Shown here: positions 34,608 through 47,240 of the stretch, piece after piece
Numbering within the stretch: position 1 is the first letter of the stretch
Layout of the letters: every line of letters begins with the position of its first letter
Source of the DNA: Alentia gelatinosa
Taxonomy: Eukaryota > Annelida > Polychaeta > Phyllodocida > Polynoidae
Reading direction: 5' to 3'
Length of the DNA stretch: 64,000 nucleotides
NCBI GenBank assembly: GCA_950022655.1
Contig: OX465588.1
Location: forward strand, 25,343,525-25,407,524
Notes under the pieces: generated by a model
Seen by the model: the letters and a program-made list of their open reading frames with translations, nothing else
The model's database searches: none
What the model was told of the DNA's origin: nothing
Program-made: the position numbers and the translations under genes

Positions 34608-36344
34608 ATATATACATGGAATGCAATTGCCTCACTTATTATTTTCCAACTGCTTATTGAGTTCCACATATCTTAGATCGACTTAGTTTGCGATTGGATA
34701 TCTGCAGTAGAACATCTTAATGAAATGTAACTGATCGTAGATCGACTTGACGATATCCTTGGTCTGTGAAAGTCTATGGTAGGGTGCCACAGAGAAAATG
34801 TTCTCAGTTGCTTTGCACTCTACTTTGTTGTTCAGAGGTCCGTAGAAATACTGTGGAGGATACCACCCTTCTTCTCCCCTGAAGCGTGACAGTCAGACAT
34901 GTACTCCCCGGCCACACCCACCCGATCCATTCGCCGTGAATCCTTAATGACGTCTCCTAATGCGACGTTAGATGCTTTTGTTTTAGCCTCAGATCTGGGG
35001 TCACTGACTCAGAGGTTGATAGATGCTCTTAGTTCTAGTACCCTGAACAGCTCAGTCTCTGCAGGAAGTTACTGGACGCGAGCACCATTAGCACACCTGG
35101 GACTAGGCTGGCCACACTCACCGTGTGCTACACCTCCCCTGCCCCTTCCCATCCACTTTCGATCTTTGGCCCTATCAGGGATTGGAAAAGGGATTCTCTA
35201 CTTTGTCCTGACTTGATTCGTGTTCTTAATGAATGTTACTCCCTATATACCCTCAGGGTCCCCTGGGACGTTACACCACAAACAAACAAACTATCTTAAT
35301 TAATGTGCATAAAAGATAACCTTCAGCAAGTTCTTTTTCTAACCTGTTATTATCAAGATTTGCCAATTAGCACCGCATGCCAAATCAATGTGAGTAGGCG
35401 AACATGGTCCTTAGAAGGAATAGAAAGGGGGTCATTTTCAAGGTTATCTTTTTTTGCAAAAAAATATAATCGATGGTATAAATTTTAAAGTTGATTTACA
35501 CTGGCGTAAAAAGGGGTTTCGCTTGACCCACGTTTACGTATTTGGGAAGATGAGAATGCGCTAAAAACGCGGAGTCCTGTAAACGTAAGTTGTAATGCCT
35601 AATACAGCGTCAAGAAAACGTAGAAAAAACTTGGAGTCAGAATTATTTTTTAAAATCTAAACTTATCTCTACTCATCTTAATGCGTAAATAAACGCGGTA
35701 AAGGGCTACAATATGTACATCTTCAGAAGCATCGATCTCTCCGCCAGTGTGACTGGGATATAACCAATATGTAACTACGTTGTTATTCTCCTTGCCCTCA
35801 CGAAACTGTGTATTAGTGTACAACAAACTTCATTTGGTTACGCATCATATAGAGCATGTAGACTACGTTACTCCCCACGTAGTCATAACTCTTCCCTTCA
35901 GTTTATTACGGATCCGCAGTTCTCTTGATTGTGGATGTGGCCCAAATAGCCTAGTAATTGCGGTTGATTCACTCTGAAACCAAGTGTAAATACAGGATTG
36001 CCCGTGTACACGGAACGTTAGCCATTGCTATCAAATTAGTATACCATTTATTCACAATATTTAATGTTTTAGCGTTATACCTGAACGATTCCGTTACAGT
36101 GATTTAGCAATTATCTTCAAATTTGAATCTTTTTGAGCTTAATCAAACTATATTTCCTGCAAAAATGATTGTGCTATGCATAATCACCTCTAGAGATTAG
36201 TTCCAGCAAGAGAGAAGTGTTTCTCATACAGGCAGATATAAGAACGGAAGATGAGGGGCATAGGAAAGGGATATCAGCTATATGAATATATTTACTGATA
36301 CTCCTCAAATAGTTATATAGAACTGCATAGAGAATCGCATAAAT
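34373..36344. other. Stretch without a recognised gene
   Basis: A TG then TATG microsatellite lies at 34571-34616. A 105-codon serine- and threonine-rich frame (34899-35216) has higher GC than its surroundings and a plausible ATG, but no recognised domain or splice support. Nothing else is supported. Confidence 0.4.
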
Positions 36345-36671
36345 ACACAATACTCCACGAGTTTGTAAGGGCGGAAATCTTCATCGAGGCGAAGCCGAGT
36401 GACGATTACGGCACTTTCAAACGAGTGGAGTATTGTTTATTTTACGATTCGAGTGCGGTTCTGGATTTATCTCACCCCTTTCAAGGTTAGGGGAGTTGGA
36501 ATTTCTTGTCTTGTCTTGTCATCTCTCTGAAATCTTGGGCGCTGATTGGTCAATCGCCTGTGACGTCATCTCGTATTCCCCTCGCCACGACCATGGCGTA
36601 GTATTGTCACTTTTCCGGGGTGATCGTTGAGTATTTTATTCTAATGTTATTCCTATGGCTACACTTGTACC
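36345..36671. mobile_element. Family 2 composite, copy B
   Basis: Palindrome at 36345-36437 (ACACAATACTCCACGAGTTT facing its inverse, apex CGAGGCGAAGCCGAGTG), then a TIR module from TTATCTCACCCC (36467) to about 36671. Inverse of copy A (27058-27586). The outer end of the TIR has decayed here but is kept in copy A. Confidence 0.8.
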
Positions 36672-37440
36672 AGGACTTCCACCTTCTCTATGGCGGCAAC
36701 TTTTTAAATTCAGTTTGTCACCAGCATGTAGATTTTAAGGATCGTGGTAATCTCACAACCAGTTGTATCACGTAGGATTGTATTTCTAAAATGTCTGCAT
36801 GTAATTAGGACATACCTTCATTTTTCGCCGAGAGTTAAAAACAGGTAAACTGACAGGGAACAGTTTATAGGGCATACGCAAATCAGTAACCTGTTTTGTT
36901 CCTTCATAATGGTGACTTCAGAACGTCAACAAGCTTAACGCAAGAATACCAATGCTCCAACTGTGATCCATTGCTGTCCTTTTGATGAAGAGATTGAGCG
37001 CTGCCATCCAGATATCAAGTGGTCAACTCGAAGGGTTTTTAACAGACAAATACAGGCCATGGAGCTCTTATTCTTAGAATATTTCCGCGCCATACCGTCA
37101 TGTCGGTAGGCTCCGTGCCACGCTCTGATTGTATAGTTTTTTTTCACCATCCACCTCGGTGTACTATAAATAGTTTTGAAAACCTTATATATTACATCCG
37201 GTTGGTGTGTTTTACTAGTGACGATCGTTGATATTGACCTTTTCCGTTGCATAGTCAAATTATCATACCCGAGCATGTGTGGTAAAGCTATATCCAAATA
37301 TAGGTCTTAGACCATCAGTGATCGTTTCAACCCAGCACGTCTATGCAGCACTTTGTCTATGAAACACCTCCTCGGTCTAGCCTTTCCGAGATGACTTCAA
37401 GTACAACATATTGTCCCTAGTTTGGTAGTATGCACAGGGA
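36672..37440. other. Stretch without a recognised gene
   Basis: A 120-codon minus-strand frame (36935-37297) has no recognisable motif. Nothing else seen. Confidence 0.4.
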
Positions 37441-37454
37441 CAGTGTCTTAGTCT

Positions 37455-37795
37455 TAAGCTGGATGCCCATCTACCGATTTAGGGTTGAACGATTAGTTCC
37501 CAAATCGTATAGGAGTCGGTCACCTTGTCACCTTGTCGCAGGCAAATTACGTAACCCCTCGCTCGACCCACACACTGATAAAATCTGTGTATGGTCCACT
37601 AATCGCTGGGGGAGGGCAAAAACCAAAGAAACCGGGTGTTCACTAATCGGTGGGTAGCCTTGCCTAGCTGTCCTACATCTACCGACTCCGTTAGGATGGC
37701 TTTGCTGAGACAAATTACCCTCCGTTTGTCGCCGACAAACGTACATAAATGTTCCGAAATCAGTAGATGGGCATTGGGCTTTAGCCATGCCCAGC
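37455..37795. repeat. Foldback element, about 340 bp
   Basis: ATGCCCATCTACCGATTT (37462) faces AAATCAGTAGATGGGCAT (37768) with one mismatch. Inner parts pair more weakly (GGAGTCGGT with ACCGACTCC). It abuts the repeat at 37800-38165. Confidence 0.55.
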
Positions 37796-37799
37796 TGAT

Positions 37800-38165
37800 C
37801 ATGACCAGTCACCAGTGCCCGAAGTACCACAGTGACCCACTTGTGATTCATATGTTTGGCAGTTGTAGAATAGGCCTTTTTCCACTGGCTGGTGTCCCGC
37901 CTTATCTGCCTGGTTACGCCATGCCTGCAGCCAAACATTCATCTGGCAACGTATTCTTTAGCATTGTATCACTGAACATATAAAAGTAATACATTCATGA
38001 TACCTGTGTGCATTATTACCATAGAAATAAAAGTGTTTGCACTGTATAAAATGTGATTGTTGTATATCTCTATATGCATGTAGGTGTTTGTCCGAGCGGC
38101 CGCGTAACTAGACAGTGGGCCGTTAGGCGGCGCTGAACGGCAACACCTGTATTGGCTGGTTCGCT
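37800..38165 (+). repeat. Dispersed repeat, copy 2 (pair with 15850-16480)
   Basis: Shares with 15925-16070 the words CCTTTTTCCA, GGTTACGC, ATGCCTGCAGCCAAACA and TGGCAACGT. Downstream, AGGTGTTTGTCCGAGCGGCC faces GGCGCTGAACGGCAACACCT, the same foldback layout as copy 1. Confidence 0.65.
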
Positions 38166-38309
38166 GGGTACTAAATTGGTTACACAAAATGACCAATAGA
38201 CTAGATAGAACACAAACCTTTTGATTATTTTCTTTGTTTAACAATTCCACGCTCATTCATTAATGACGAAATGGACATTTGTTCCTAGTCACAATGAGCC
38301 TAGCCGAAA

Positions 38310-39480
38310 TATATGATGAAATATGTGGTCATAAGATATACATGTTTGTCAGTAGCTGATGCTCTGGCCAGTAGTATATTGTGTTGGATAGACCTTTGGA
38401 GTGGCACTATTGAGTATTATGGATAGTAGCCAATTGTGATCATATGATCTAATGATATCATATTGTATTTCCATGGGATGTTCCCATTGGTAACCAGCAG
38501 GCTCCGTGTTGTTGAAAAAATGCACAAACCCACTTGCAATACACCACGAACGTTTGCCGCAAATCTATCAATTATTGGGCGGCCCACCACTTACCACACG
38601 ACACGCTATAGTGAAACTGCACTTTATACACCGTTTATATTAAAGGTAACCTAACCATCACCACGTGTATGAGTCTGTCATAGGAAACTTGATACAACGA
38701 CAACGCACTTCCATAGACACAGCACGTTCTTGATTAATTGAATACAGCTCTGCGTCGAGTGGCAGCGGTAGAACAGAGCAGGCTGAGGTCACAAGATCAG
38801 AGCTGAACATGGCGGAACTCTGCCACTAAAGTATTGAAGGACTGGCGTTCATGTGAAGCACATGCTAGGGTGGTCTGCACTACAGCACAACACTGGGGCT
38901 GGTTGCTATATGTGCTCACAATACCCCTCCTATAATTACACCTTTGATGATTAGAATGCAATGTTAGGTCTGAAATACTACTGTTCTGGCCAGTTCAAGA
39001 TCAAAAGAAAGGAAATGAACACATTCTGGAATCCAGGTACTCGTTGAATCTGATTTGAAGAGAGACACTCTCCAGCTCCCATTTTTGTAGACTGGCACAA
39101 GCGAAATTAATTCTGTGATAATGCACAGCTCAGTCTTTTTCTTTTTTTGAACCCTTTTGTCGCTATATCTACGGAACTTGTAATGGGAATGTGCTCTGTA
39201 TGTCTTTCAGATGTTCACGGGTTTCATATATTACGAAAAGATTCCTTTATTAGAGACAACTAATGCTCTATTTTCCATACATACAAACGTATACGAATAA
39301 CAGAAGCAAACTACGAGAATATCCCGAAAAATTTCTGCTTAATGTTGGTGATATCAAATGCCATGATAGGAGCATCACAGCAATTAGTCAAAGAAAGTCG
39401 AGTTCAAAGACATCTATTCTTATACATTCTTTAGCCTTAAGGGTACGGAGCAGGGCGTTATCTTTTAGCATGGTCGATAC
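38310..39480. other. Stretch without a recognised gene
   Basis: I see no exon, repeat array or element that can be supported. Confidence 0.4.
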
Positions 39481-39484
39481 GCTT

Positions 39485-39852
39485 ATGTACTCTGCATAAA
39501 GGTTAGAGTGGTCACATAGACTTTAGGCTTGCTGCAAAAACGATCCCTTGACCATCTTCGTGCTAACACTGTGACATTGGAAAGGAGCAGAGGGTCAGTG
39601 TCTCAGTGTGTTAAAGGCGTGCCCAACTGACCAAGACCAATCACTAGAGGCCGAAATACCTCATTGCCCCACTGATACTTGATATATTTGGATGTTAGAC
39701 AGGCAGTTGTAGAAATGACGAGTTGACTGGATGCAAATGGATTAAAAAAGAAGACCCATAGAATTAATTTAATCCAAATCTTTTAATTGTTATCTATCTA
39801 TAACCCCACGCTCATTCACCAATGAGAAACATACTGGTCATTTGCTCTTAGT
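39485..39852 (+). repeat. Repeat inserted in the LINE family, copy 2
   Basis: Aligns over its length with 32611-32949: AGGTTAGAGTGGTC at the start, GTCAGTGTCTCAGTGTGTTA in the middle and CACGCTCATTCACCAATGA near the end. Confidence 0.7.
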
Positions 39853-40724
39853 AACCACAAGTACTCACTCCGAATTGAGGTCAACCACACCTCTCGATTA
39901 TCACTGGGCCAACATAGGCAACAAATAAACCACCAATAATCCAATATGATAAGCAGCATTAGCTTAAAACAACGAATGTGACAAAAGGGATACTGAATGA
40001 TGATGGAAAGAGTAACAGCCCGACACTGATAAGTGAGCACAGATGACGAAACTAGACCGCGGAACTCTGTCTGCCTACAGCCTGTCCCCAGTCAGAGCCC
40101 ACAGGTAGCGAAACCATGATCCACAGTCTTATCAGAATCATGAATACTAATCGGGTTTGGGGTATTCCTTACATTAATTGTTTAGGAAATCCTTCTCCTG
40201 TATAGACTATGTTGTAGGTGATTGTTCTGTGTTACAGAAATTGTTAGCCTATCATCCGACTTATTATCATGTGAACATGTGTGTTTCGAAGGCTAAAAAT
40301 TAAATTTTGGTAAAAAATATTTCATCTACACCTGGAAAATGTTTCTTGCCAAATCTTACTTTTTTCAAAACGCCGCTAGACAAAAGATTGTCTACGCTGT
40401 ATGCTACAACGAAAACTCGCCTTGGGAGATTGTAGTTATTGTTGTGAATTTGAAAATATATTATTATATAGGTTTTATGTCATTGCTGATATGATTCCGC
40501 TATACCTTTTTATGGCGATGATATAATCTCAGATTCAATAATCCGCTTTATTGTGAAACCAAACGAGACACTCTCAGTTTAAAAGATAAACTGAAACCTG
40601 TAACATCGTGTTAGTGCAGTCTGAGTATCTTCCACTGACTATACTATCCCTGCATCATACCTCCTCTAACTTTCAGTGTTTTACCCTTTCATTATGGAGA
40701 CAGGGAACCCTTACCAATCTGTGC

Positions 40725-41040
40725 ATGCCCGGCAGGTGTCTGGCGGGACCCCGGGCGGCCCCGGGTCGCGCGCCGCCCGCCCCGCCCGGGAGACGCAGAG
40801 TGCGGTGTGCCCGCCCAGCCGCTGAAATAAATATGAATCCACGAGACGTGATTTTTAATTGTGCAGGGACCTTGGATGTGGCGAGGAGCGCCATTCGATG
40901 TGGCACCAGGTGCCCGCTTGGATGACGTATTTAATTTTGACGTGGAGTCCGTAACGCGATTTAAAGTGGCAGTCTCCTCAGCCCCGCCTGCTTTTCCCTG
41001 CGCCGCTTGTTTCCGCTCGCTGGCGATGATGGTAGTTTCA
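40725..41040. promoter_or_regulatory. CpG island of unknown role
   Basis: A sharply GC- and CpG-rich block includes GGCCCCGGGTCGCGCGCC and several GC-box-like words, inside AT-rich DNA. Interspersed are AT-rich words such as AAATAAATATGAATCC. No open frame is convincing on either strand. It could be an alternative promoter or enhancer of the host gene. Only 480 bp downstream lies the possible 31-nt exon at 41518. Confidence 0.4.
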
Positions 41041-41517
41041 GTGTAATCTCAGTTCAGTATTGAGTGACTCTATGCGCATTATTGAAACTTGGGCTTTCCA
41101 ATGACGATGATATGGATATATGTACAGAAATATGGAGTCGTTGACTATCGATTTATGTCCATACAGCTGAATTAGACATAGATGAAGCCTTATCATTTAC
41201 ATTGTGACAGAACCACCCGCATACATTCCCAGGCTCGACTTTCTTGATTGTGTATGTGCGTATAATGCCTCTTACACTGTTTATAATTTACAATGTTCCG
41301 AATCCTTTGTGCTCTCGGTAGGGTGGTATATGTCTTCATATAAGTACATACAAATTTCACATAGGTGTCATGATGATAATACGATATACGTAACGATGAA
41401 TAAAGGCCCTGCCATCTAAACGAACGTTGGGCTAGCGACTGTCATCTAATATAGACTTGATCTATCGTTACAAATACATGTATGTGTGTAACTGACATTT
41501 CATTATCAATCTTGCAG

Positions 41518-41548
41518 GCGAAGACCTCGTCTTTACCGTCAGTGAATG
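41518..41548 (+). other. Possible 31-nt exon
   Basis: TTATCAATCTTGCAG ends at 41517 and the donor GTGAGT starts at 41549 after CAGTGAATG. Both sites are canonical, though the polypyrimidine tract is only moderate. As 31 nt is not a multiple of three, it would suit an untranslated exon. Chance is a real alternative. Confidence 0.25.
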
Positions 41549-41656
41549 GTGAGTTGTTATGCTTTGTTATTAGCTCCGCTATTTCACTCATATAGCTTCG
41601 GTTCACAAAAATTGTTGTCGCATAGTGTGCGTCCAGTTCAGTTAGCTAACCGGTAA

Positions 41657-41850
41657 GGGGCCATCCATAAAGTACGTACGCACCGAGGGGTGGGTGGGGG
41701 GGGGGGGGGGGGGGGGGTCAGAAATTTAGGAAAATCTGCGTATGCTCCCTCGTTGTTCTATTGCGTACAAAATTGGGAGAGGGGTGGGGGGGGGGGGGGG
41801 TGGGGTCCAAAATTTCAGAAATTCTGCGTACGTACTTTATGGATGGCCCC
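41657..41850. mobile_element. Harbinger-like MITE, copy 2
   Basis: Same TIR as copy 1 (GGGGCCATCCATAAAGTACG), 194 bp, flanked by TAA on both sides (41654-41656 and 41851-41853). Two long G tracts make it longer than copy 1. Confidence 0.92.
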
Positions 41851-41860
41851 TAATTACATT

Positions 41861-42038
41861 TATCATCCACCTAAAACAAAGTGTCCTAAGAAAACGCATA
41901 GGGAGTGTGTATCACCATACCCGGCGCATTGGATATGTTCTATGCCCCGGGGGAGGGGGGCGCATACAGAAAAATAGTGTATACCTAAAACGAACTGATA
42001 TCGACATGCCACTTGTCCAGAAAAGGTGGATGATGAAT
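41861..42038. mobile_element. Family 5 composite, TIR module, copy 1
   Basis: TATCATCCACCTAAAAC at 41861 faces AAAAGGTGGATGATGA at 42021. Interior words (GAGTGTGTAT, ACCCGGCGCAT, GCGCATACAG) recur inverted at 46270-46390. Confidence 0.75.
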
Positions 42039-42040
42039 AC

Positions 42041-42170
42041 AATATAGACTGGTTTCAGATAAAAACCGGTCGCATTTGACTCGACGTAACATTCTCACAT
42101 ACGCTCGAATATTATTTCGCGTCAACTTCTCGAAGGATACCGCCGCTGGTATCTGAAACCAGTCAATATT
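42041..42170. repeat. Family 5 composite, palindrome, copy 1
   Basis: AATATAGACTGGTTTCAGAT faces ATCTGAAACCAGTCAATATT. Inner arms pair CATACGCTCGAATATT-type words less well. It abuts the TIR module. Inverse homologue at 46096-46230. Confidence 0.8.
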
Positions 42171-44230
42171 ATGTAATTATGAATGGCTTTTCATTTTCTT
42201 ATAATGGTGTAGGATTGCTGCTTTAAATGCATGACTTTTAGGTGATAAACCATTTTTATCTAAAACATAATTTCACACAAATATTCACAAATAAGAGCGC
42301 CATCCCTAGCATTATTGTACACGGTTAATGGGCATTAAGACAAAACCACCCTAGACATACCATAACAAAAAAGAAGTCTCCCCGCTTAAATGGCCACAGC
42401 ACGTAGGTGTCTTTATCCAGCTACATGTATTATTAAAAAAGACCAATTCCACCCTGAACACGTATTGAGGGTGGTCTGTTGTATGTCGACACAAAATCCA
42501 TCATAAAAATACATGTGTCATACAGTTCAGAGACAGGAAGAGTGTAGTACTCACACCCTCCGATTGTCCGGGTTCTATTCAAATATTGGATAGTCAGCAG
42601 TGAATATGCCCCCAGGTATTCTTTCCCTGATCTGAGAGATATCCCTAGTAAAAATAATCATTCATCAATGGCAACTTTAGTCATACTTTATCAAACCATA
42701 ACCTTCAGTCTCTTGATGTCTAGTCCCAATAATGAAGATACCAATGCATTAATGCTTTCGGTGTGCAGCTGTAGAAATACCACGCGAATATTATCTGCCA
42801 TTGTCACTTCCAATTCACACGCACCTTTTGGGATATAGTCATGAACTAGCAGGTAGGATACAAGCATGACAGGCTCTATTACCTTTACATATAGCTCACA
42901 CCCGCCTCCTTCTCCATCCCACCACTGGGCTGCCTCCACTGCTATATCGGGTCGTTATATATTCACCTGGAGTGGGTAGGCGAGGGGGTTTGGGTTGGGA
43001 CATCGACTTAATTAAGAAAGACCGATGCACATTAACCTCCCTCCGGCGAAGTGCCACTTGTTTATATATGATGTTGCGCCTGACCGACTCATCGTCAGTA
43101 GACTCGGGCTTCCCCACGGACTCGCCTAATGTTATCAGTAGATCTGATTTGTTTTTCTCCAGCTGATCATCAACTGCATGTAGATATAATTTTCTAAAGG
43201 TCAATTGCTATCCAGGGATAAAGGAAGCATTATTAGGTGACCCTTTCACTGACCGTAACTCGGAAAACTCTAGGATGAAACTACTTTTCTCTAATGAAAA
43301 TTGTCATTTTGATTCAGTAATATCGCAGATGAAATTGAGGCTGTTATAAAATGTTTACTGGACATTTTGTATATTCACTTCGGCATTTTGGATATCATTT
43401 TGAGTGGTTGAGCTAAAGATAATTATGCCTTGTTTGTCATTCAGGAATACAAGTTTGCCGACAAATGACAGAATGCCGACATTTCCTACGTACTGTTAGC
43501 ACCCTCAATTCCACCCTATACTCTCATATTATCTTATAATACTCTTATTCATTTCTTTTTCAATAGAAAAGTTTATTGCTGACATATTCACCGCTATCCG
43601 ACCATCTTCCATATGAAAAACTATTTCAATAGGATAAGTATGGGTGTTAATGCTAAGCCGGAAATAACGACCTGACACTGATATATCTGACCCGCTAATC
43701 ACATTTAAAGTTTATGCTTCATTTTACTAGTACAATGTTTGGTCATGACTACTCACTTCAAGGTGTTGAAAAGTTAAAGGAAATTGCTCATATATACGGT
43801 AAGATAGTGCCCGATCTGCGCTGGAAATTTATATAGATATTGGTGGTTCGTAATCTGACGGTCGAGCTATTTTCTTGTGATTTCATTTTCAGGAGTCTCA
43901 TGCATTACATGAGATACAAATTGGCTAAAAGTAAACAAGATAAAATCGATTGCAAGGTGGCCTTTTGTTTAACCTTAGAATCTGTCAAAATGAAATTGAT
44001 TGACATTTCTTAGATAAACAGTATTGCTATTTTCCAGGCAGGGACAACTTTGGTCTGTAAATCTCAGCCCCATCTTGGTGGTTCTTTACATGTCAGGTAA
44101 TATATAACACAGAGTTCAAGAGGCTTGATTTTGCCTTCCGGGATGGCACTTATCTTAGTTTATATATATACTCTTATAGGAATTGGCGGGAAAGCCTCGA
44201 GCTGTGTGGATATTGCCATTATCGAGCCGA
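42171..44230. other. Stretch without a recognised gene
   Basis: Two overlapping minus-strand frames (42691-42939 and 42896-43204) of 82 and 102 codons lie in the same region, which could reflect a frameshifted old coding sequence. I do not recognise either product. The rest is AT-rich with no supported feature. Confidence 0.35.
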
Positions 44231-44244
44231 ACATAACTCTTCTG

Positions 44245-44690
44245 GGCTGTTGACTGCTGACAGCGAGGTGCTCATGGCTGCAGATTACAGCAAAGTGCTC
44301 ATGGTTGCAGTTTACGATGATGTGCTCGTAGCTGTTGGCAGTTGATAGTGAGATGCTTGTGGCTGCAGTTTACGGGAATGTATTCATGGCTGCAGTTTAC
44401 GGGGAGATGCGCACGGCTGCGCGTTAACAGCGAAGTGCTCAGGTTGTAGTTTGTGGGGATGTGCTCATAGCTGTTAGCAGTTCATAATGAGGTGCTCGTG
44501 GTTGCAGTTTACTGTGAGGTCCTAATGGCTTCAATTTACAGGGATATACTCATGGCTGCAGTTTACAGCGAAATGCTCTTGGTTGCAGTTTATAGGGAGG
44601 TGCTCATAGCTGTTAGCAGTTGATAGATAAGTGCTCATGGCTACAGTTTACAGCGAGGTGCTCATGGTTGCAATTTACAGTGAGGTGGTC
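44245..44690 (+). repeat. Diverged minisatellite, 28-bp unit
   Basis: About 14-16 copies of a unit built on GTGCTCATGGCTGCAGTTTA followed by CAGCGAG. Some copies contain an extra GCTGTTAGCAGTTGATAG segment at regular spacing, suggesting a higher-order repeat. Confidence 0.85.
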
Positions 44691-46095
44691 CCTGTATGCT
44701 TAGTTTTCCACCAAAATCTGGATGTGGTTGAACGTAAAGATAACCTGGTTTTGAAACTTATTCAATACGAACTTTGCATTTGTTTTGTTATAGTATACGA
44801 CTTGAAGTGCCAATATCCCAGTTCTCTGTTACGTGTATGATCCGGCACAGGATCCCTCAAGGGGCCTAGGTCGCGGTAACTAGGAAGTTATCTATTATCA
44901 CCTTAGTTCTTGATGAAACGTTATATGGAACTTTATCATTTCCCGTTGAGTTTAAGTCAGTGTGTTCCGTTTGGCCAATTTCCAAGATCCGATCAATAGG
45001 CGTTAGTTATGAAGATCATCGAAGGATTCAGATTGACCAAGCATATGATGACATTTAGTTGTAGTTATAGTTGTAATTTCCAGGAACAGTCAATGCCTGG
45101 TATCTGTCGATAGATGGTGATTGATATCACCAAGTGATCGAGTTCAAGTGGTGGTGCATATTAGAGTTTGATTCCCAGATGCAAAGGAGGTTTCTTGAAA
45201 AGTTATCGATGGAGGAGTTTCTTGCCCTGATATCAGAAGGTTATTTCTATCGGGTATTATTCGAAGAATACATCGATGTGAAAAACGGGGCTTAGCAAAG
45301 TACTACCATCTCTGTTTTTTCAACCACGACGTTTCTCGAAATCTCAAAGGGACAAAAAAATTACGACCATTATTTAGACTACATCTAATTTTGGAAATCT
45401 AGGAAAAACATAATGAGTTGGCGGGGAAGTCGTATAAATAAGAGATTACAAAGTAAAATCATGACATATCTACCTAAACCCCAAAAAGACAAATTTAAGA
45501 AAACTCTGGCATATCGTTATGGAATTCTTTATCATATGAAATACAAAAGAAAACATCCAAAAGGCGTTACAAAAGGGGGGTCCTGGAAAATTATGTACAA
45601 GAAAACAAACAGAAGTAGGAAAGATAAGGGAAGATTGGATTTGGAAAAGGGGGAGGGTTGTTTCCGGCCATGTCTACATTATATTCATCAAAGCACAAAC
45701 ATGTTTATCAAGGATTACCAATAATCTGATTCGAGAGATATATCATATATGAATAATTAACAATGGTGCCTATGAGATAAAGTGAAACGTGATACCTAGT
45801 TGAGATTAATATGTGAATATGTGAATGTGCTTATATTTCGAACATGCTACACATATAGCGTAAAATATCTGCCAAACAGTTCCGCCATCATCTGGGAGAA
45901 AATTGTAATATTGTGCTTCTGTAGTTGGGGGGCAACCACTATTTTCTGCTGTTGTAATACAAGGATAATCATAATATGAATCTAAAACCCTTTTATGGCA
46001 AACCAAAAAAGATATTTGTAACTAGACCCGCCGCCTAGTGTTTTGTTTATCGTCAGGGGGGCAAGATGGCCACTTCCATAACACAATAGCTATGT
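44691..46095. other. Stretch without a recognised gene
   Basis: A lysine-rich 103-codon frame (45413-45724) has no recognised domain; its composition follows local A-richness. Nothing else supported. Confidence 0.4.
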
Positions 46096-46412
46096 GCTGT
46101 ATACAATATTGACTGGTTTCAGATACAAGCGGCAGTATGCTCCGAGGAGTTGACGCATAGTAATATCCGAGCGCATGCGAAGATATTGTGGAGAGCCAAC
46201 TCCGAGGAGCACATGACCGCTTTTTGTATTTATTACTACTCTTTTTCCGGGCATATGGTATGCGATATTAGTTCGTTTTACTTATGCATTATTTTCCCGT
46301 ACGCACTATTTTTCTGTATGCGCGCCCCGGCGCGTAGATGTTCGTATGCGCCGGGTATAGCCATACACACTCTCTATGTGTTTTCTATGGATACTTTGTA
46401 TTAGGTGGATAA
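46096..46412. mobile_element. Family 5 composite, copy 2
   Basis: Palindrome at 46096-46230: GTTTCAGATACAAGCGGC faces ACCGCTTTTTGTATTT; ATGCTCCGAGGAGTTGACGC faces CCAACTCCGAGGAGCAC; the apex is CCGAGCGCATGCGAAG. The TIR module follows to TTAGGTGGATAA (46401). Inverse of 41861-42170. Confidence 0.8.
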
Positions 46413-47060
46413 CAAAGCATAATTCACAATGACTTCAATGAGCGTTGTGGTGAATAGACAAGCCCATAATTCCGAGGTGGGTTGCAGACACTGCTGTATG
46501 ACATTCACACTAGCATTTAGGTCAGTACTGGCTGAGGATCCCTATCCCCTTATGGGAGATTGGCTGCATGCCGGGTAGTCCACGATGCATTGCCTGCTTT
46601 CTTTAAGGAATATTCCATCGATTTTTGATATGGTATCGATAGGATAACCATATATATATACAACTAGAACAATACGTAGTTATGCATTCGAAGTGGTTTG
46701 CAGCAACCATTTGTTTCTATTCTCATTTAGATATGGAAATGTATATTTTTGCACGAGGCTTCACTTTGTCATTAGCGTCGAGAAAACCCTAAAAAAGTCA
46801 CCTTCGTCTTATGGATTATGTTACGGTCAATCCGGTGATGATGCCATCCATTGCGCACGCATCAACTGGCCCCTGACGAAAGTGTTCATGAGGAAGTGAT
46901 GAGATTGTTATTCAGAGTTGTGGCCCGGTCTATTATGGTGGCATAGACACGGGCAGCTGAGAACCTGTATAATAATCACTGGTGCATCACGCGCCACCGC
47001 TCATCAACACGTACAGCAGTGAAGACTAGACCAACGCGGTCACGTTTTCCTCTCCCTCAG
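46413..47060. other. Stretch without a recognised gene
   Basis: Nothing supported. Confidence 0.35.
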
Positions 47061-47069
47061 ATTTGGTTG

Positions 47070-47240
47070 GAGTGGGATTCACAGGATGGTATTCATGTAC
47101 CTCACAGGGTGTTTGTCTGAGACAAATCCTGCTGCGATTCTGTACTCGAATTTAATTTCTTTGTCTAAATTGTAGGGTTTAGAGACATGTTTATCCCCTA
47201 CAATTGTTGGCGACATTTACTCCTGTATTCACACAATGGG
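47070..47240. repeat. Inverted-repeat element, copy 2
   Basis: GTGGGATTCACAGGATGG, CATGTACCTCACAGGGTGTT, TCTGAGACAAATCCTGC and GTTGGCGACA recur in the element at 26720-26940, partly in other order and orientation. Confidence 0.45.

Noticed and set aside
34899..35216. Serine-rich 105-codon frame with plausible ATG
   Set aside because: Protein-like at first sight, but the second half becomes proline-rich then hydrophobic without structure. No homology recognised and no support for transcription.
42691..43204. Two overlapping minus-strand frames as a frameshifted gene
   Set aside because: Suggestive arrangement, but no motif in either frame and no splice sites; chance frames of this size are expected in 64 kb.
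45413..45724. Lysine-rich 103-codon frame as a ribosomal-like or nucleic-acid-binding protein
   Set aside because: The basic composition follows the A-rich DNA; no known motif; no repeat copy or splice context.
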